From the NCBI GenBank assembly GCA_003140115.1, contig PLIQ01000409.1, positions 1,434 through 9,772 on the forward strand: a DNA stretch of 8,339 bases, read 5' to 3'. Position 1 is the stretch's first letter, and each line of letters opens with the position of its first letter. Shown one piece after another: positions 1 through 6,485 of this stretch. The position numbers and the translations under genes were made by a program. This stretch comes from Actinomycetota bacterium. GTDB taxonomy: Bacteria; Actinomycetota; Actinomycetes; Streptosporangiales; Streptosporangiaceae. Under the pieces are notes generated by a model. That model made no database searches. It was given only the letters and a program-made list of their open reading frames with translations, and was not told where the DNA came from.

Positions 1-560
1 GCGGCCTGCCTGCGGGTGCGGACCAGAACGCCAGCCAGCCAGAACGCCAGCAGCTGCAAGAACGACCTGGCCACGTCCGACGAGCTACCGTGACCTCGCG
101 AAAAGGCCAGGGCCAGCCCGCCGTGAGAGGCGATCTCGGCCACGACCAGGGCGGTGACGGCCCAGGCGGCGGCCGCGCGGCGCAAGGTGGCATGCGCGCC
201 CAGTGAGTAGGCAGCAGTGAACAGCACGAACGAGAACGCCGTGCCCCGCTCCGGATTGCCGGTGAGCAGCGATAGCAGCGCTATCGCCGCCCAGATCGCG
301 GTCCACATCACCAGCGGCGCGCGTCGGCGCAGCACCAGCGGCGCGCCCAGGAGTAGGGGCAACAGCACCCGCAGCCACATGGGCCCCGCGATCATCGCGG
401 CACCGATCAGGCCGGGCGGCGGGCCCCATGCGGCGATGGCGATCAGCACGGCCGCCAGGATGCCCAGCCAGGCATCGGCGATGATGCCCGGGTCACGGCC
501 CGCCAGCCTCCGGAGTGCCTGCATGCCCTCGACGGTAGCCGCTGGCCAGACCATGCGCAT
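1..560 (-). CDS. Sensor histidine kinase, N-terminal membrane region (partial, cut by left edge)
   Basis: The frame stays open for 186 codons and runs off the left edge. An in-frame TGA lies just upstream of the start, so translation must begin at ATG 560 or ATG 554 (sequence MRMVW); neither has a clear Shine-Dalgarno. Hydrophobic segments lie at about residues 31-47, 62-77, 83-100, 108-121, 131-148 and 165-181, followed by the basic stretch RTRRQ where a DHp helix would begin. The segment LVLRRRAPLVMW and the overall layout match the sensor part of actinobacterial NarL-type kinases (HisKA_3 class). The H-box and ATPase domain are outside the window, so the kinase call rests on the membrane part and on family resemblance. 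A response regulator would be expected next to it, beyond the left edge. It is divergent from the ABC exporter starting at 689, so it may sense the condition that exporter relieves (inference). Another multi-helix membrane protein is possible. Confidence 0.72.
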   Translation of the reverse strand, partial: MRMVWPAATVEGMQALRRLAGRDPGIIADAWLGILAAVLIAIAAWGPPPGLIGAAMIAGPMWLRVLLPLLLGAPLVLRRRAPLVMWTAIWAAIALLSLLTGNPERGTAFSFVLFTAAYSLGAHATLRRAAAAWAVTALVVAEIASHGGLALAFSRGHGSSSDVARSFLQLLAFWLAGVLVRTRRQA

Positions 561-688
561 CAGACGTGAGCCGGCCTGGATTCAGACCTGCGGATGAACC
601 GGTTCGTACCCGGGGCCGCAGACAACCGGGCTGGGATCCAGCCACAGTGGGCGACGGACACGCCGGACTGGAGCATGGGAGGAGATCG
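561..688. promoter_or_regulatory. Divergent intergenic region with operator-like palindromes
   Basis: This 128-base gap separates the left kinase gene (minus) from the ABC ATPase gene (plus), so it should hold both promoters. It contains the perfect 10-base palindrome GAACCGGTTC at 596-605 and the inverted repeat GGCTGG-GAT-CCAGCC at 629-643. Either could be a binding site for a dimeric regulator. I could not pick out a convincing -10/-35 pair on either strand. Function is inferred from position and symmetry. Confidence 0.45.
678..684 (+). promoter_or_regulatory. Ribosome binding site of the ABC ATPase gene
   Basis: GGGAGGA at 678-684 precedes ATG 689 by 4-6 bases. This fixes the start at 689. 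The same frame is open further upstream to an ATG at 566, but that stretch shows no protein-like composition and would overlap the divergent promoter region. Confidence 0.75.
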
Positions 689-1420
689 ATGAACATCGTC
701 GAGGCCAGCGGTCTGGGTAAACGCTACGGCCGTAGCTGGGCGCTGCGCGAGTGCACGCTGGCGATTCCCGCCGGGCGCGTGGCGGCGCTGGTCGGGCCGA
801 ACGGGGCGGGCAAAAGCACGCTGCTGAACCTGGCGGTGGGCCTGACGGCGCCGTCGGCGGGCGACGTCACCGTGCTGGGCGGCCGCCGGGCGGGATCGCC
901 GGCCGCGCTGGACGGCATCGCGTTCGTGGCTCAGGACACGCCGCTGTACAAGAACTTGTCGGTCGCGGACATGATCTACATCACTCGCAGTCTGAACCGG
1001 CGCTTCGACCAGCCCTACGCCCGTGCCCGGCTGGACGAGCTCGGCATCCCGCTGAAGCGAAAGGCGGGCAAGCTGTCCGGCGGTCAGCAGGCGCAACTAG
1101 CGCTGACCCTGGCGCTGGCCCGCCGCCCGCGACTGCTGGTGCTGGACGAACCGGTGGCGATGCTGGACCCGGTCGCCCGGCACGACTTCATGGCCACGGT
1201 GCTGGCGGCGGCGTCCGCGGGCGCGGTGTCGGTACTGCTGTCATCGCACGTGCTGACCGAGCTCGAGCGGGTGGCGGACTACCTCATCTTGCTGTCCAGG
1301 GGCCAGGTGCGACTGGCCGGGGCAGTCGATGACCTGCTCGCCACCCACGGCCAGGCCAGCCTGGAAGAACTCGCCCTGGCCTACCTGCGCGAGACCCAGA
1401 CGTCGGAGGTGACGCGATGA
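689..1420 (+). CDS. ABC transporter ATP-binding protein (YtrB-like exporter ATPase)
   Basis: This 243-residue nucleotide-binding subunit powers the permease encoded next to it. Motifs in order: Walker A GPNGAGKS (36-43), Q-loop Q82, signature LSGGQ (129-133), Walker B LLVLDEP (149-155) with catalytic E154, D-loop MLDP (158-161) and H-loop H187. The set is complete, so it should hydrolyse ATP. The usual LSGGQ-x-x-R ending is Q-A-Q here, so the arginine after the signature is replaced by Q136; similar QAQ forms occur in the actinobacterial ATPases that resemble Bacillus YtrB. The last about 30 residues form a short charged C-terminal extension. The gene overlaps the permease start by 4 bases (ATGA), implying translational coupling. 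YtrB-type genes often follow a GntR regulator gene; none is present here and a divergent histidine kinase sits upstream instead. The substrate cannot be read from the sequence; antibiotics or peptides are common for the family. Confidence 0.93.
   Translation: MNIVEASGLGKRYGRSWALRECTLAIPAGRVAALVGPNGAGKSTLLNLAVGLTAPSAGDVTVLGGRRAGSPAALDGIAFVAQDTPLYKNLSVADMIYITRSLNRRFDQPYARARLDELGIPLKRKAGKLSGGQQAQLALTLALARRPRLLVLDEPVAMLDPVARHDFMATVLAAASAGAVSVLLSSHVLTELERVADYLILLSRGQVRLAGAVDDLLATHGQASLEELALAYLRETQTSEVTR
1405..1412 (+). promoter_or_regulatory. Ribosome binding site of the ABC permease gene
   Basis: GGAGGTGA lies inside the end of the ATPase gene, 4 bases before ATG 1417. Together with the ATGA overlap it supports 1417 as the start. 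A second in-frame ATG at 1426 would be spaced less well. Confidence 0.7.
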
Positions 1421-2493
1421 CCGCGATGACCAGGCCCGCCCGCCCGGACGAGGACGACGCCCGGCTGCGGCCGGTGCCGTGGCGGCGGATGGCCGGGGTC
1501 ACCTGGCGGCAGCACCGGATTGCGCTGGCCGGCGTGGCCGTGCTGCTGGGCGCGCTGGCGGTGTGGCTGTGGAGCATCGGCACACCGCTGCACCGCGCCT
1601 ACGCCGCCGCGGTCGCCTGCCACCCGGCAAGCTCGCTCGCCTGCCAGAACCTGGTCAGCACGTTCAACGTCAGCGCCACGAACCACGCTATGGGGAGTAA
1701 GGGCCCAGGAGGCGTCCTGCTGCAGCTGCTGCCCGCGCTGATCGGGGCGTTCGCCGGGGCGCCGGTGCTGGCCCGGGAGCTGGAGACCGGCACCTTCCGG
1801 TACGCCTGGACGCAGGGCTTCGGCCGGTGGCGCTGGGCGCTCGCCAAGCTGGTGGCGCTGGCGGTCGTGCTGGCCGCCGCGACCGCCGCGTTCGGCGCCC
1901 TGGTGTCCTGGTATTACCAGCCGGAGTTCGCCACCGGCAACCAGGCCCCAGGCCTTTACCAGACCTCCCCGCTCGTCACCCTGTTCAGCCTGCGCGAGGT
2001 CACGTTCCCCGCTTGGACGCTGGCCGCCTTCACGATCGGCGTCCTGGCCGGCATGCTCATCCGCCGGGTCGTTCCCGCGATCGTCGCCACCCTGGCCGTC
2101 TACGCCGGGCTCGCCTTCACCGCCGGTGCTTTCCTGCGAGAGCACTACCTGGCGCCGCTGGTCACCACTAGCAACAACTTCAACCTGCCCGGCGCCGGCA
2201 CCGCGTGGACCATCAGCCAGTGGTCGACCAAGGACGGCAGGTTCGCCTTCGCCGGCGGCAATCCTCCCCTCAACCTCATCAACCAGTTCTGCTCTTCCCT
2301 TCCAGCGGCGAAAGCCGGGCCTCCGGGATCGTTCGGCCAGTGCCTGGCTCAGCACGGCTACACGCAGTGGACCAGCTACCAGCCAGCCAGCCGGTTCTGG
2401 CCCTTCCAGTGGATCGAGGGCGGCTGGCTGCTCGCGCTGTCAGCACTGCTCATCGCCGCAACCATCTGGCTGGTCCACCGCCGCGCCGCCTGA
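1417..2493 (+). CDS. ABC transporter permease, six-helix, partner of the upstream ATPase
   Basis: This 358-residue membrane subunit forms the export channel with the ATPase encoded by the overlapping upstream gene. Helices are predicted at about 35-54, 98-119, 143-165, 198-215, 219-240 and 335-354. A cytoplasmic N-terminal tail precedes TM1, and the chain ends with a basic VHRRAA tail. The segment ARELETGTFRYAWTQG (119-134), just after TM2, matches the ABC2-type permeases of actinobacteria that pair with YtrB-like ATPases, and probably contacts the ATPase. Two predicted outside loops (55-97 and 241-334) are long, and each holds a close cysteine pair: C68/C76 and C292/C309. These could form disulfides and shape an extracytoplasmic domain (inference). 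Only one permease gene is present, so the working transporter is probably a homodimer of each subunit. The gene is followed at once by a hairpin, so the operon seems to end here. Confidence 0.88.
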   Translation: MTAMTRPARPDEDDARLRPVPWRRMAGVTWRQHRIALAGVAVLLGALAVWLWSIGTPLHRAYAAAVACHPASSLACQNLVSTFNVSATNHAMGSKGPGGVLLQLLPALIGAFAGAPVLARELETGTFRYAWTQGFGRWRWALAKLVALAVVLAAATAAFGALVSWYYQPEFATGNQAPGLYQTSPLVTLFSLREVTFPAWTLAAFTIGVLAGMLIRRVVPAIVATLAVYAGLAFTAGAFLREHYLAPLVTTSNNFNLPGAGTAWTISQWSTKDGRFAFAGGNPPLNLINQFCSSLPAAKAGPPGSFGQCLAQHGYTQWTSYQPASRFWPFQWIEGGWLLALSALLIAATIWLVHRRAA

Positions 2494-2621
2494 CGCAGTG
2501 TTCGACAGCTCGGCACTGTCGAAAACCGTCCCAGGACCTTTACTCTGCCACGCCGGACTCCGTCCGGAAGCTCACTATGTGGCATGAGACATACGGGCGG
2601 CCAGATCCCGCTATCGGGCGG
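2494..2621. other. Convergent intergenic region with three small hairpins
   Basis: This 128-base gap lies between the stop of the ABC permease (plus) and the stop of the MacB-like gene (minus). Besides the 2501-2523 hairpin it contains CCGGAC-TCC-GTCCGG at 2553-2567 and the weak CCCG-CTAT-CGGG at 2607-2618, near the end of the minus-strand operon. Local G+C is lower than in the flanking genes. I see no convincing coding sequence. Confidence 0.55.
2501..2523. terminator. Hairpin between convergent genes, likely bidirectional terminator
   Basis: TTCGACAG (2501-2508) and CTGTCGAA (2516-2523) form a perfect 8-base stem with a 7-base loop, starting 7 bases after the permease stop codon. Beyond one mismatch, GT/AC adds two more pairs. 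There is no clear T-run, but actinobacterial terminators often lack one. The position between two genes that face each other fits a terminator working for both strands. Confidence 0.6.
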
Positions 2622-4577
2622 TCACAGGGACCAGAGGGCTTGGGTGGGGGATAGGCGGGCGGCGCGGATGGCGGGCAGCAGCCCGGCGAGGGCGCCGATG
2701 AGGATAGCGGCAACCAGTCCCCCGGCCCAGGCCTCGGCCGGGATGACGGTGGACCAGCCCTCGATGTGCGCGTAGACGGCGGTGGAGGCCGCACCGGCGA
2801 TGACCCCGGCGACGCCGCCGGCGACTGCGAGCAGGATGGCCTCGGACAGGAACTGGATGCGGATCTGGCCCCTGGTGGCGCCTAGGGCGCGGCGCAGCCC
2901 GATTTCCTGGCGGCGTTCCAGCACCGAGATGACCATGATGTTGGCTACCCCGACCGCGCCGACGAGCAGGGCGATCGCGCCCAGGCCGAGGAACAGGGTG
3001 TCGAATGCGCCGGCCGCGTCGGCCTGGGCGGTCAGTGCGTCCGATGGCTGGGAAACGTCGACCTCGCTGGGGGTTTCCGGGTTGGCCTGGGCGGCGAGCA
3101 GGTTGTCGACTCTGGTGATGGTTGCCTGGGTGCTGGCCGTGCGGACGTACAGCTCCGACGGGTGCCCGTCGAAGCCAAGGTACTCGCGGGCGGCGGGGAA
3201 GCCGATCAGGACCGTGGTGTCCACTTGCGGGGCCAGGGTGGCGGGGTTGAGGATGCCGACCACGGAGAACCACTGGCCGCCGACCCAGATCCGCATGCCA
3301 GGCCAGATCCGGTCGATGCCCAGCAGCTGGGCTGCCTCGTAGCCGAGCACGGCGACGGGTTCGCGGGCGGTGTCGGCATTCAGGTAGCTGCCCTGGGCAA
3401 CCGACGTGGCGACGGCGGCGGGCAGGCCAAGGCTAGCGGCCTCAACGCTCAGCCCGTTGGTGTCGATGGCGGGGATCAGCGGGCTGCGGTAGACGTCGGC
3501 GCTCACGGTACCGCTGTATTGCACAGCGGTGACGCCAGGCAGCTGGCCGACCATGCCGGGTGAGGCGTCGGGCAGCTCGGCGGCCTGGCCAGTCAAGGTC
3601 TGCCCATTGGTGGCGGTTAGTAGGTTGGTGCCCAGTCTGGCGATCTCGGCCAGCAGCCCGGCCTGGGAGGAGGCGGCCAGGCCGAGCACGGCCACGATCG
3701 CGGCGACCCCGATCGCGATGCCCAGCGCGGACAGCGAGGCGCGCAGCTTGCGGGTGCGCAGCCCGATGCTGGCCAGCCCGGCCAGGTCGCCTGGCCGCAG
3801 CCGGGCCGCCGGCGGCGCGGCGGCCCGGCCCGGTGCGAGGGCGGTCACTGAGGTTCCTTCCCGCACGGTCTGGGGCCGGGTGAGCTCCCCGGCGAGGGCG
3901 GGGCTGCTGTCGTTGATGATGTGCCCGTCGAGCATCTCGATACGGCGCCGCATCCGGCCGGCGACCGCGTGGTCGTGGGTGACCACGATGATCGTGGTGC
4001 CGGCCGCGTTGAGCTCTTCCAGCAGCGCCAGGATGGACGCGCCGGTGGCGGAGTCCAGGTTCCCGGTGGGCTCGTCGGCCAGCACCAGCGGCGGGCGGCA
4101 GGCTACCGCCCGGGCGATCGCCACCCGCTGCCGTTCCCCGCCTGACAGCTGAGTCGGGCGGGCGTTGCCGCGGTGTGCCAGCCCGACCCGGGTCAGCGCG
4201 GCAGCGGCGAGCTGGCGGCGCTGTACCCGGGAGACGCCGGCGTACAGCAGCCCGTCGGCGACGTTGTCGAGTACTTTCTGGTGTTCGGCGAGGAAGAACT
4301 GCTGGAACACGAACCCGATCCGGGATGCCCGCAACGCGGCTAGCTCCCGGTCCCGCATCCGCGCCACGTCCAGGCCGGTCACCCGCACCGTCCCCGCCGT
4401 TGGCTTGTCCAGGGTGCCCATCAGGTGCAGCAGCGTGGTCTTGCCCGACCCTGACGGGCCGACCACCGCGACCAGCTCCCCGGCGGCCACCGCCAGGCTC
4501 ACCCGGTCCAGCGCCCGCACCGGCGGCGACCCCGGATACTCCTTGGTCACCTGCTCCAGTTCCAGGACGACGCTCAT
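2622..4577 (-). CDS. MacB-like ABC exporter, ATPase and FtsX-type permease fused in one chain
   Basis: The protein has 651 residues. The N-terminal ATPase (about 1-228) has Walker A GPSGSGKT (40-47), Q-loop FQQ (91-93), signature LSGGERQR (144-151), Walker B LVLADEP (164-170) and H201, a complete LolD/MacB-class set. A proline/alanine-rich linker (about 229-262) leads to the permease: TM1 at about 283-303, a large extracytoplasmic MacB core domain (304-525), TM2 527-552, the cytoplasmic FtsX motif [14 protein letters not shown] (554-567), TM3 581-603 and TM4 616-638. MacB-type transporters do not usually move substrate through the membrane; they drive an external partner by mechanotransmission, which here should be the membrane-fusion protein encoded just upstream with a 4-base ATGA overlap (4574-4577). 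No Shine-Dalgarno precedes ATG 4577, in line with coupling. In the actinobacterial relatives I know, ATPase and permease are usually separate genes; the fusion and an internal start signal at 3848 are the odd points. Confidence 0.93.
   Translation of the reverse strand: MSVVLELEQVTKEYPGSPPVRALDRVSLAVAAGELVAVVGPSGSGKTTLLHLMGTLDKPTAGTVRVTGLDVARMRDRELAALRASRIGFVFQQFFLAEHQKVLDNVADGLLYAGVSRVQRRQLAAAALTRVGLAHRGNARPTQLSGGERQRVAIARAVACRPPLVLADEPTGNLDSATGASILALLEELNAAGTTIIVVTHDHAVAGRMRRRIEMLDGHIINDSSPALAGELTRPQTVREGTSVTALAPGRAAAPPAARLRPGDLAGLASIGLRTRKLRASLSALGIAIGVAAIVAVLGLAASSQAGLLAEIARLGTNLLTATNGQTLTGQAAELPDASPGMVGQLPGVTAVQYSGTVSADVYRSPLIPAIDTNGLSVEAASLGLPAAVATSVAQGSYLNADTAREPVAVLGYEAAQLLGIDRIWPGMRIWVGGQWFSVVGILNPATLAPQVDTTVLIGFPAAREYLGFDGHPSELYVRTASTQATITRVDNLLAAQANPETPSEVDVSQPSDALTAQADAAGAFDTLFLGLGAIALLVGAVGVANIMVISVLERRQEIGLRRALGATRGQIRIQFLSEAILLAVAGGVAGVIAGAASTAVYAHIEGWSTVIPAEAWAGGLVAAILIGALAGLLPAIRAARLSPTQALWSL
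3846..3859 (-). promoter_or_regulatory. Internal Shine-Dalgarno and GTG at the ATPase/permease boundary of the MacB-like gene
   Basis: Read on the minus strand, AAGGAA (3859-3854) is followed after 5 bases by an in-frame GTG (3848-3846), codon 244, reading V-T-A-L-A-P-G. It falls in the low-complexity linker just before the permease part. The spacing and location are what a separate permease gene would have. It is either a relic from before the two genes fused or an active site making a free permease of about 408 residues. Confidence 0.45.
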
Positions 4578-5797
4578 GAGGCTGGCACCACGACCTGCTC
4601 GCCGGGGGTCAGGTTCCCGGTCACCTGCACCAGGCCGGAGGCGTCATCAAAGATCCCGGCCGTCACCGGCACCAGCCGCCGCGAGTTACCCGGCCCGGTC
4701 ACCTCGACCGCGTACCCCCCAGGGGACTGGGCCAGCAGCGCGCTCACCGGCACCGCCAGCACGTTGCTGACGCTCTGGGCGGTGATCTCCACCGTCACCG
4801 GCGCCTGGTCCAGCCTCCCGGCCGCCGACGGGTCCGCCAGCGCCACCGTCACCGGGACCGTAGCCGAGCTCCCGGATCCGGATGCCACGGTGCCCACCGA
4901 GGAGATCTTCCCCGGCGTGCTGGCCCCGTCCGGCAGCTGGACGCTCACCGAATCCCCCACCGCCACCTCCGACTCATCGGAGGTGCTCAGCGCGATGCTC
5001 ACCACATGCCGGTCCGTGGTCCCCGACAGCACCGGCCCGGCCGCCGGACTGCCCAGGCTGCCCAGCACGCTGGTGACACGGATCGCCTCCGGCTCGAACA
5101 CCACCGACCTCGCCGCGAGTGACCCCGTCGGGCTGGAGATCCCCACCGCCGACTGCAGCCGCTGCACCCCGTACGCGGTCTCCCATGAGAAGTAATCCCA
5201 GCCGAGCGCGCTGATATCCGCACTGTCCGCGTAGCCGAGATTCACCAGGTCATGGTTGAGCTGGGTCACGTCCGCCCCGGTCACTCCCTCATCCAGGGGC
5301 CGCCAGTCCGGCACCGGCCCGTACAGCAGCACCACCGGATCGGTCAGATCGGTCTCGTACAGCACCTGCCCCTGCCGGATCACCTGTCCCACCGACGGCA
5401 GCGAGGTCAGCGTCCCGCCGCCCGCCCCGGTCACCGTGTAAGACCCCGCATATCCCAGCGTCCCGTTCACCGGCGTCTGCACCGACAGACTCGCCCGCAC
5501 CACCGGCTGGGTCGCCGGCGCCGCCGCGCCCTGCCCGCCCCCGGACCGGGCGGGCCGCGAGAAAACACCGGTCCGCCACGCCGCCAGCACCCCGCCGGCT
5601 ACCAGCACCGCCACTGCCCCCGGGACCACCCACCGGAACCGGCCATGCCTGCGTGCCCCCACGGGGACACGCAGGCTTTCCGGGGCGCCGGCGGCATGCC
5701 CGGAGCCGGGAGCATCTGCCGGCCCGCTGGCCTCCCCGCGGCCCGGCGAAACCATCTCGCTCACGGCCAGCCGCCTGTCCGTGCCGGCCCGCCGCAT
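4574..5797 (-). CDS. MacA-like membrane-fusion protein with peptidoglycan-binding-like domain
   Basis: From ATG 5797 the protein has 407 residues: a cytoplasmic basic/Gly/Pro-rich tail, one anchor helix (about 57-75), then an extracytoplasmic part. A biotinyl/lipoyl-like piece (about 127-150, [20 protein letters not shown]) is followed by VLLYG and, at about 168-236, a PG_binding_1-like insert ([22 protein letters not shown], then [10 protein letters not shown]). Beta-barrel and membrane-proximal sections (about 260-407) end with [12 protein letters not shown]. This order is typical of actinobacterial adaptor subunits that accompany MacB-like exporters; the insert may grip the cell wall in place of an outer-membrane channel contact (inference). 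The frame is open up to 5980, but that stretch overlaps the lipoprotein gene and is not protein-like. Starts at 5797, GTG 5764 or ATG 5755 are all possible. I chose 5797 because it lies 13 bases after the preceding stop and has GGACGGGGA next to it, though the spacing is tight. The gene overlaps the MacB-like gene by 4 bases. Confidence 0.87.
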   Translation of the reverse strand: MRRAGTDRRLAVSEMVSPGRGEASGPADAPGSGHAAGAPESLRVPVGARRHGRFRWVVPGAVAVLVAGGVLAAWRTGVFSRPARSGGGQGAAAPATQPVVRASLSVQTPVNGTLGYAGSYTVTGAGGGTLTSLPSVGQVIRQGQVLYETDLTDPVVLLYGPVPDWRPLDEGVTGADVTQLNHDLVNLGYADSADISALGWDYFSWETAYGVQRLQSAVGISSPTGSLAARSVVFEPEAIRVTSVLGSLGSPAAGPVLSGTTDRHVVSIALSTSDESEVAVGDSVSVQLPDGASTPGKISSVGTVASGSGSSATVPVTVALADPSAAGRLDQAPVTVEITAQSVSNVLAVPVSALLAQSPGGYAVEVTGPGNSRRLVPVTAGIFDDASGLVQVTGNLTPGEQVVVPAS

Positions 5798-5810
5798 TCC
5801 CCGTCCGCCA

Positions 5811-6485
5811 TCACGACCCCTGCCCGTTCGACGCTGCCCCCGGGAATACCCCGTTGCTGTCGTGCGCCTGCGACTGGCAGGTACTGAACGCAGACTGGTA
5901 GCCGGGCAGGGCGATGTTGATGCTTTTCGGTACGTCGAACACGTTCTGGCTGGTGGGATCGGGGAAGGCCGGGAAGCCATGAGAGCGCATGCAGGCGGCG
6001 AGTTTGTCGCCCGCGGCCAGGTCCTGAGCCGTCACCGCGAGCCGCTGAGCCTCGCCCGGCACCAGGTGGACGCACGCCGCTTTCGCGGCCTGGAACGCGG
6101 GGGAGCTGGGATCGACACTGTGAGGGCCCACGACGGAGAAGCTGAATGCTCCGTTGACGGGATCCGGGAAGTTCTTGATGGCGTGGGCGCGCATGCATTG
6201 CGCGAACTTCACGAGCTGGGCCGTAGTAACCGGGGATGATCCCGCGTCCGGAGTGCTGCCCGGGCTGGAACTCGAGCACGCCACGACCGCCAAGACCATT
6301 GCGGTCGCAGCGACGGTGATCGCCACGATCCGCACGGCAGGCGGCCGCCCGCGCCACCGGACGGCCCGGATGCTGCTGGTCGCACCCGGCCCTAGGCCGG
6401 GACGGACCGTGAACGTCATCCCGTCCAGCGCCTGCGTCTCGCCGAACCGCTTATGCAGTCCGTCAATCTCGATAGTCGCGTCCAT
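5811..6485 (-). CDS. Chimeric ORF: ABC ATPase N-terminal remnant fused to a duplicated CMRxH/FPDP lipoprotein
   Basis: The frame is open from ATG 6485 (or GTG 6491, ATG 6542) to the TGA at 5811-5813, 224 residues from 6485. Residues 1-30 (MDATIEIDGLHKRFGETQAL...VRPG) match the start of a drug-type ABC ATPase. From about residue 43 there is a lipoprotein signal: basic RWRGRPPAVR, hydrophobic core IVAITVAATAMVLAVVA and lipobox VVAC with C70, then a Ser/Pro/Gly linker. The mature part holds two copies of a unit with C-M-R-x-H, FPDP nine residues after the cysteine, and a second cysteine 38-41 residues on (C97/C138 and C165/C203). Small secreted proteins with this unit are common in actinobacteria near MacAB-like genes; their function is unknown to me. 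The native lipoprotein may start at GTG 6335 (19-residue signal). It is the first gene of the minus-strand operon, 13 bases before the MacA-like gene, so it is probably an accessory envelope component. Confidence 0.75.
   Translation of the reverse strand: MDATIEIDGLHKRFGETQALDGMTFTVRPGLGPGATSSIRAVRWRGRPPAVRIVAITVAATAMVLAVVACSSSSPGSTPDAGSSPVTTAQLVKFAQCMRAHAIKNFPDPVNGAFSFSVVGPHSVDPSSPAFQAAKAACVHLVPGEAQRLAVTAQDLAAGDKLAACMRSHGFPAFPDPTSQNVFDVPKSINIALPGYQSAFSTCQSQAHDSNGVFPGAASNGQGS
5856..6215 (-). repeat. Tandem duplication inside the lipoprotein
   Basis: Two diverged protein copies are seen at residues 91-143 (6215-6057) and 158-210 (6014-5856) of the chain counted from ATG 6485. Each has CMRAH or CMRSH, then FPDP exactly nine residues after the cysteine, then a single later cysteine (KAACVH, FSTCQS). 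The shared spacing suggests each copy folds around one disulfide. The copies are too different at DNA level to be a recent duplication. Confidence 0.75.
6378..6408. repeat. Strong inverted repeat at the fusion junction
   Basis: CCCGGCC (6385-6391) and GGCCGGG (6395-6401) form a perfect 7-base stem with loop CTA. Outside a symmetric 3-base mismatch, GGTC (6378-6381) pairs with GACC (6405-6408). The last ATPase-like codon lies inside this element. It could have promoted the deletion, act as an attenuator ahead of the lipoprotein, or be a chance product of high GC content. Confidence 0.5.
6396..6485 (-). pseudogene. N-terminal remnant of a DrrA-type ABC ATPase
   Basis: Thirty codons from ATG 6485 encode MDATIEIDGLHKRFGETQAL followed by DGMTFTVRPG. 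This is the A-loop strand and first beta-hairpin seen in drug-type ABC ATPases (I-x-x-x-G-L-x-K-R-F-G-x-x-x-A-L-D-G). In an intact gene the next residues would lead into Walker A GPNGAGKST. Here the frame goes on with LGPGATSSIRAV and then a lipoprotein signal peptide; no Q-loop, signature or Walker B follows. The remnant keeps the reading frame, so it is probably an in-frame deletion product and may still be translated as a leader of the lipoprotein. Confidence 0.7.

Noticed and set aside
560..1096. Long open frame on the minus strand opposite the ABC ATPase gene
   Set aside because: It is Arg/Gln/Pro-rich with no recognisable motif and lies opposite a gene with complete ABC motifs; this is the usual shadow frame of high-GC DNA.
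1381..2355. 324-codon minus-strand frame opposite the permease gene
   Set aside because: The translation is Gly/Glu/Arg/Gln-rich low-complexity sequence, while the plus strand encodes a clear six-helix permease with a Shine-Dalgarno and ATGA coupling.
2782..4152. Several plus-strand open frames opposite the MacB-like gene
   Set aside because: They have shadow-frame composition (Ala/Arg/Ser/Pro-rich), no ribosome sites and no domains; the minus strand carries all the ABC and FtsX motifs.
5252..5887. Plus-strand 211-codon frame opposite the MacA-like gene
   Set aside because: It is rich in Arg, His and Pro without motifs, and antisense to a well-supported adaptor gene.
5798..5980. Upstream extension of the MacA-like gene to ATG 5980
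   Set aside because: The extra 61 residues lie over the end of the lipoprotein gene and look like out-of-frame translation; an adaptor of this class needs only a short tail before its anchor helix.
5761..6357. 198-codon minus-strand frame overlapping the lipoprotein in another register
   Set aside because: It lacks a signal peptide or motifs and is Arg/Gly-rich. The overlapping frame shows a lipobox and duplicated cysteine units, so that one is real.
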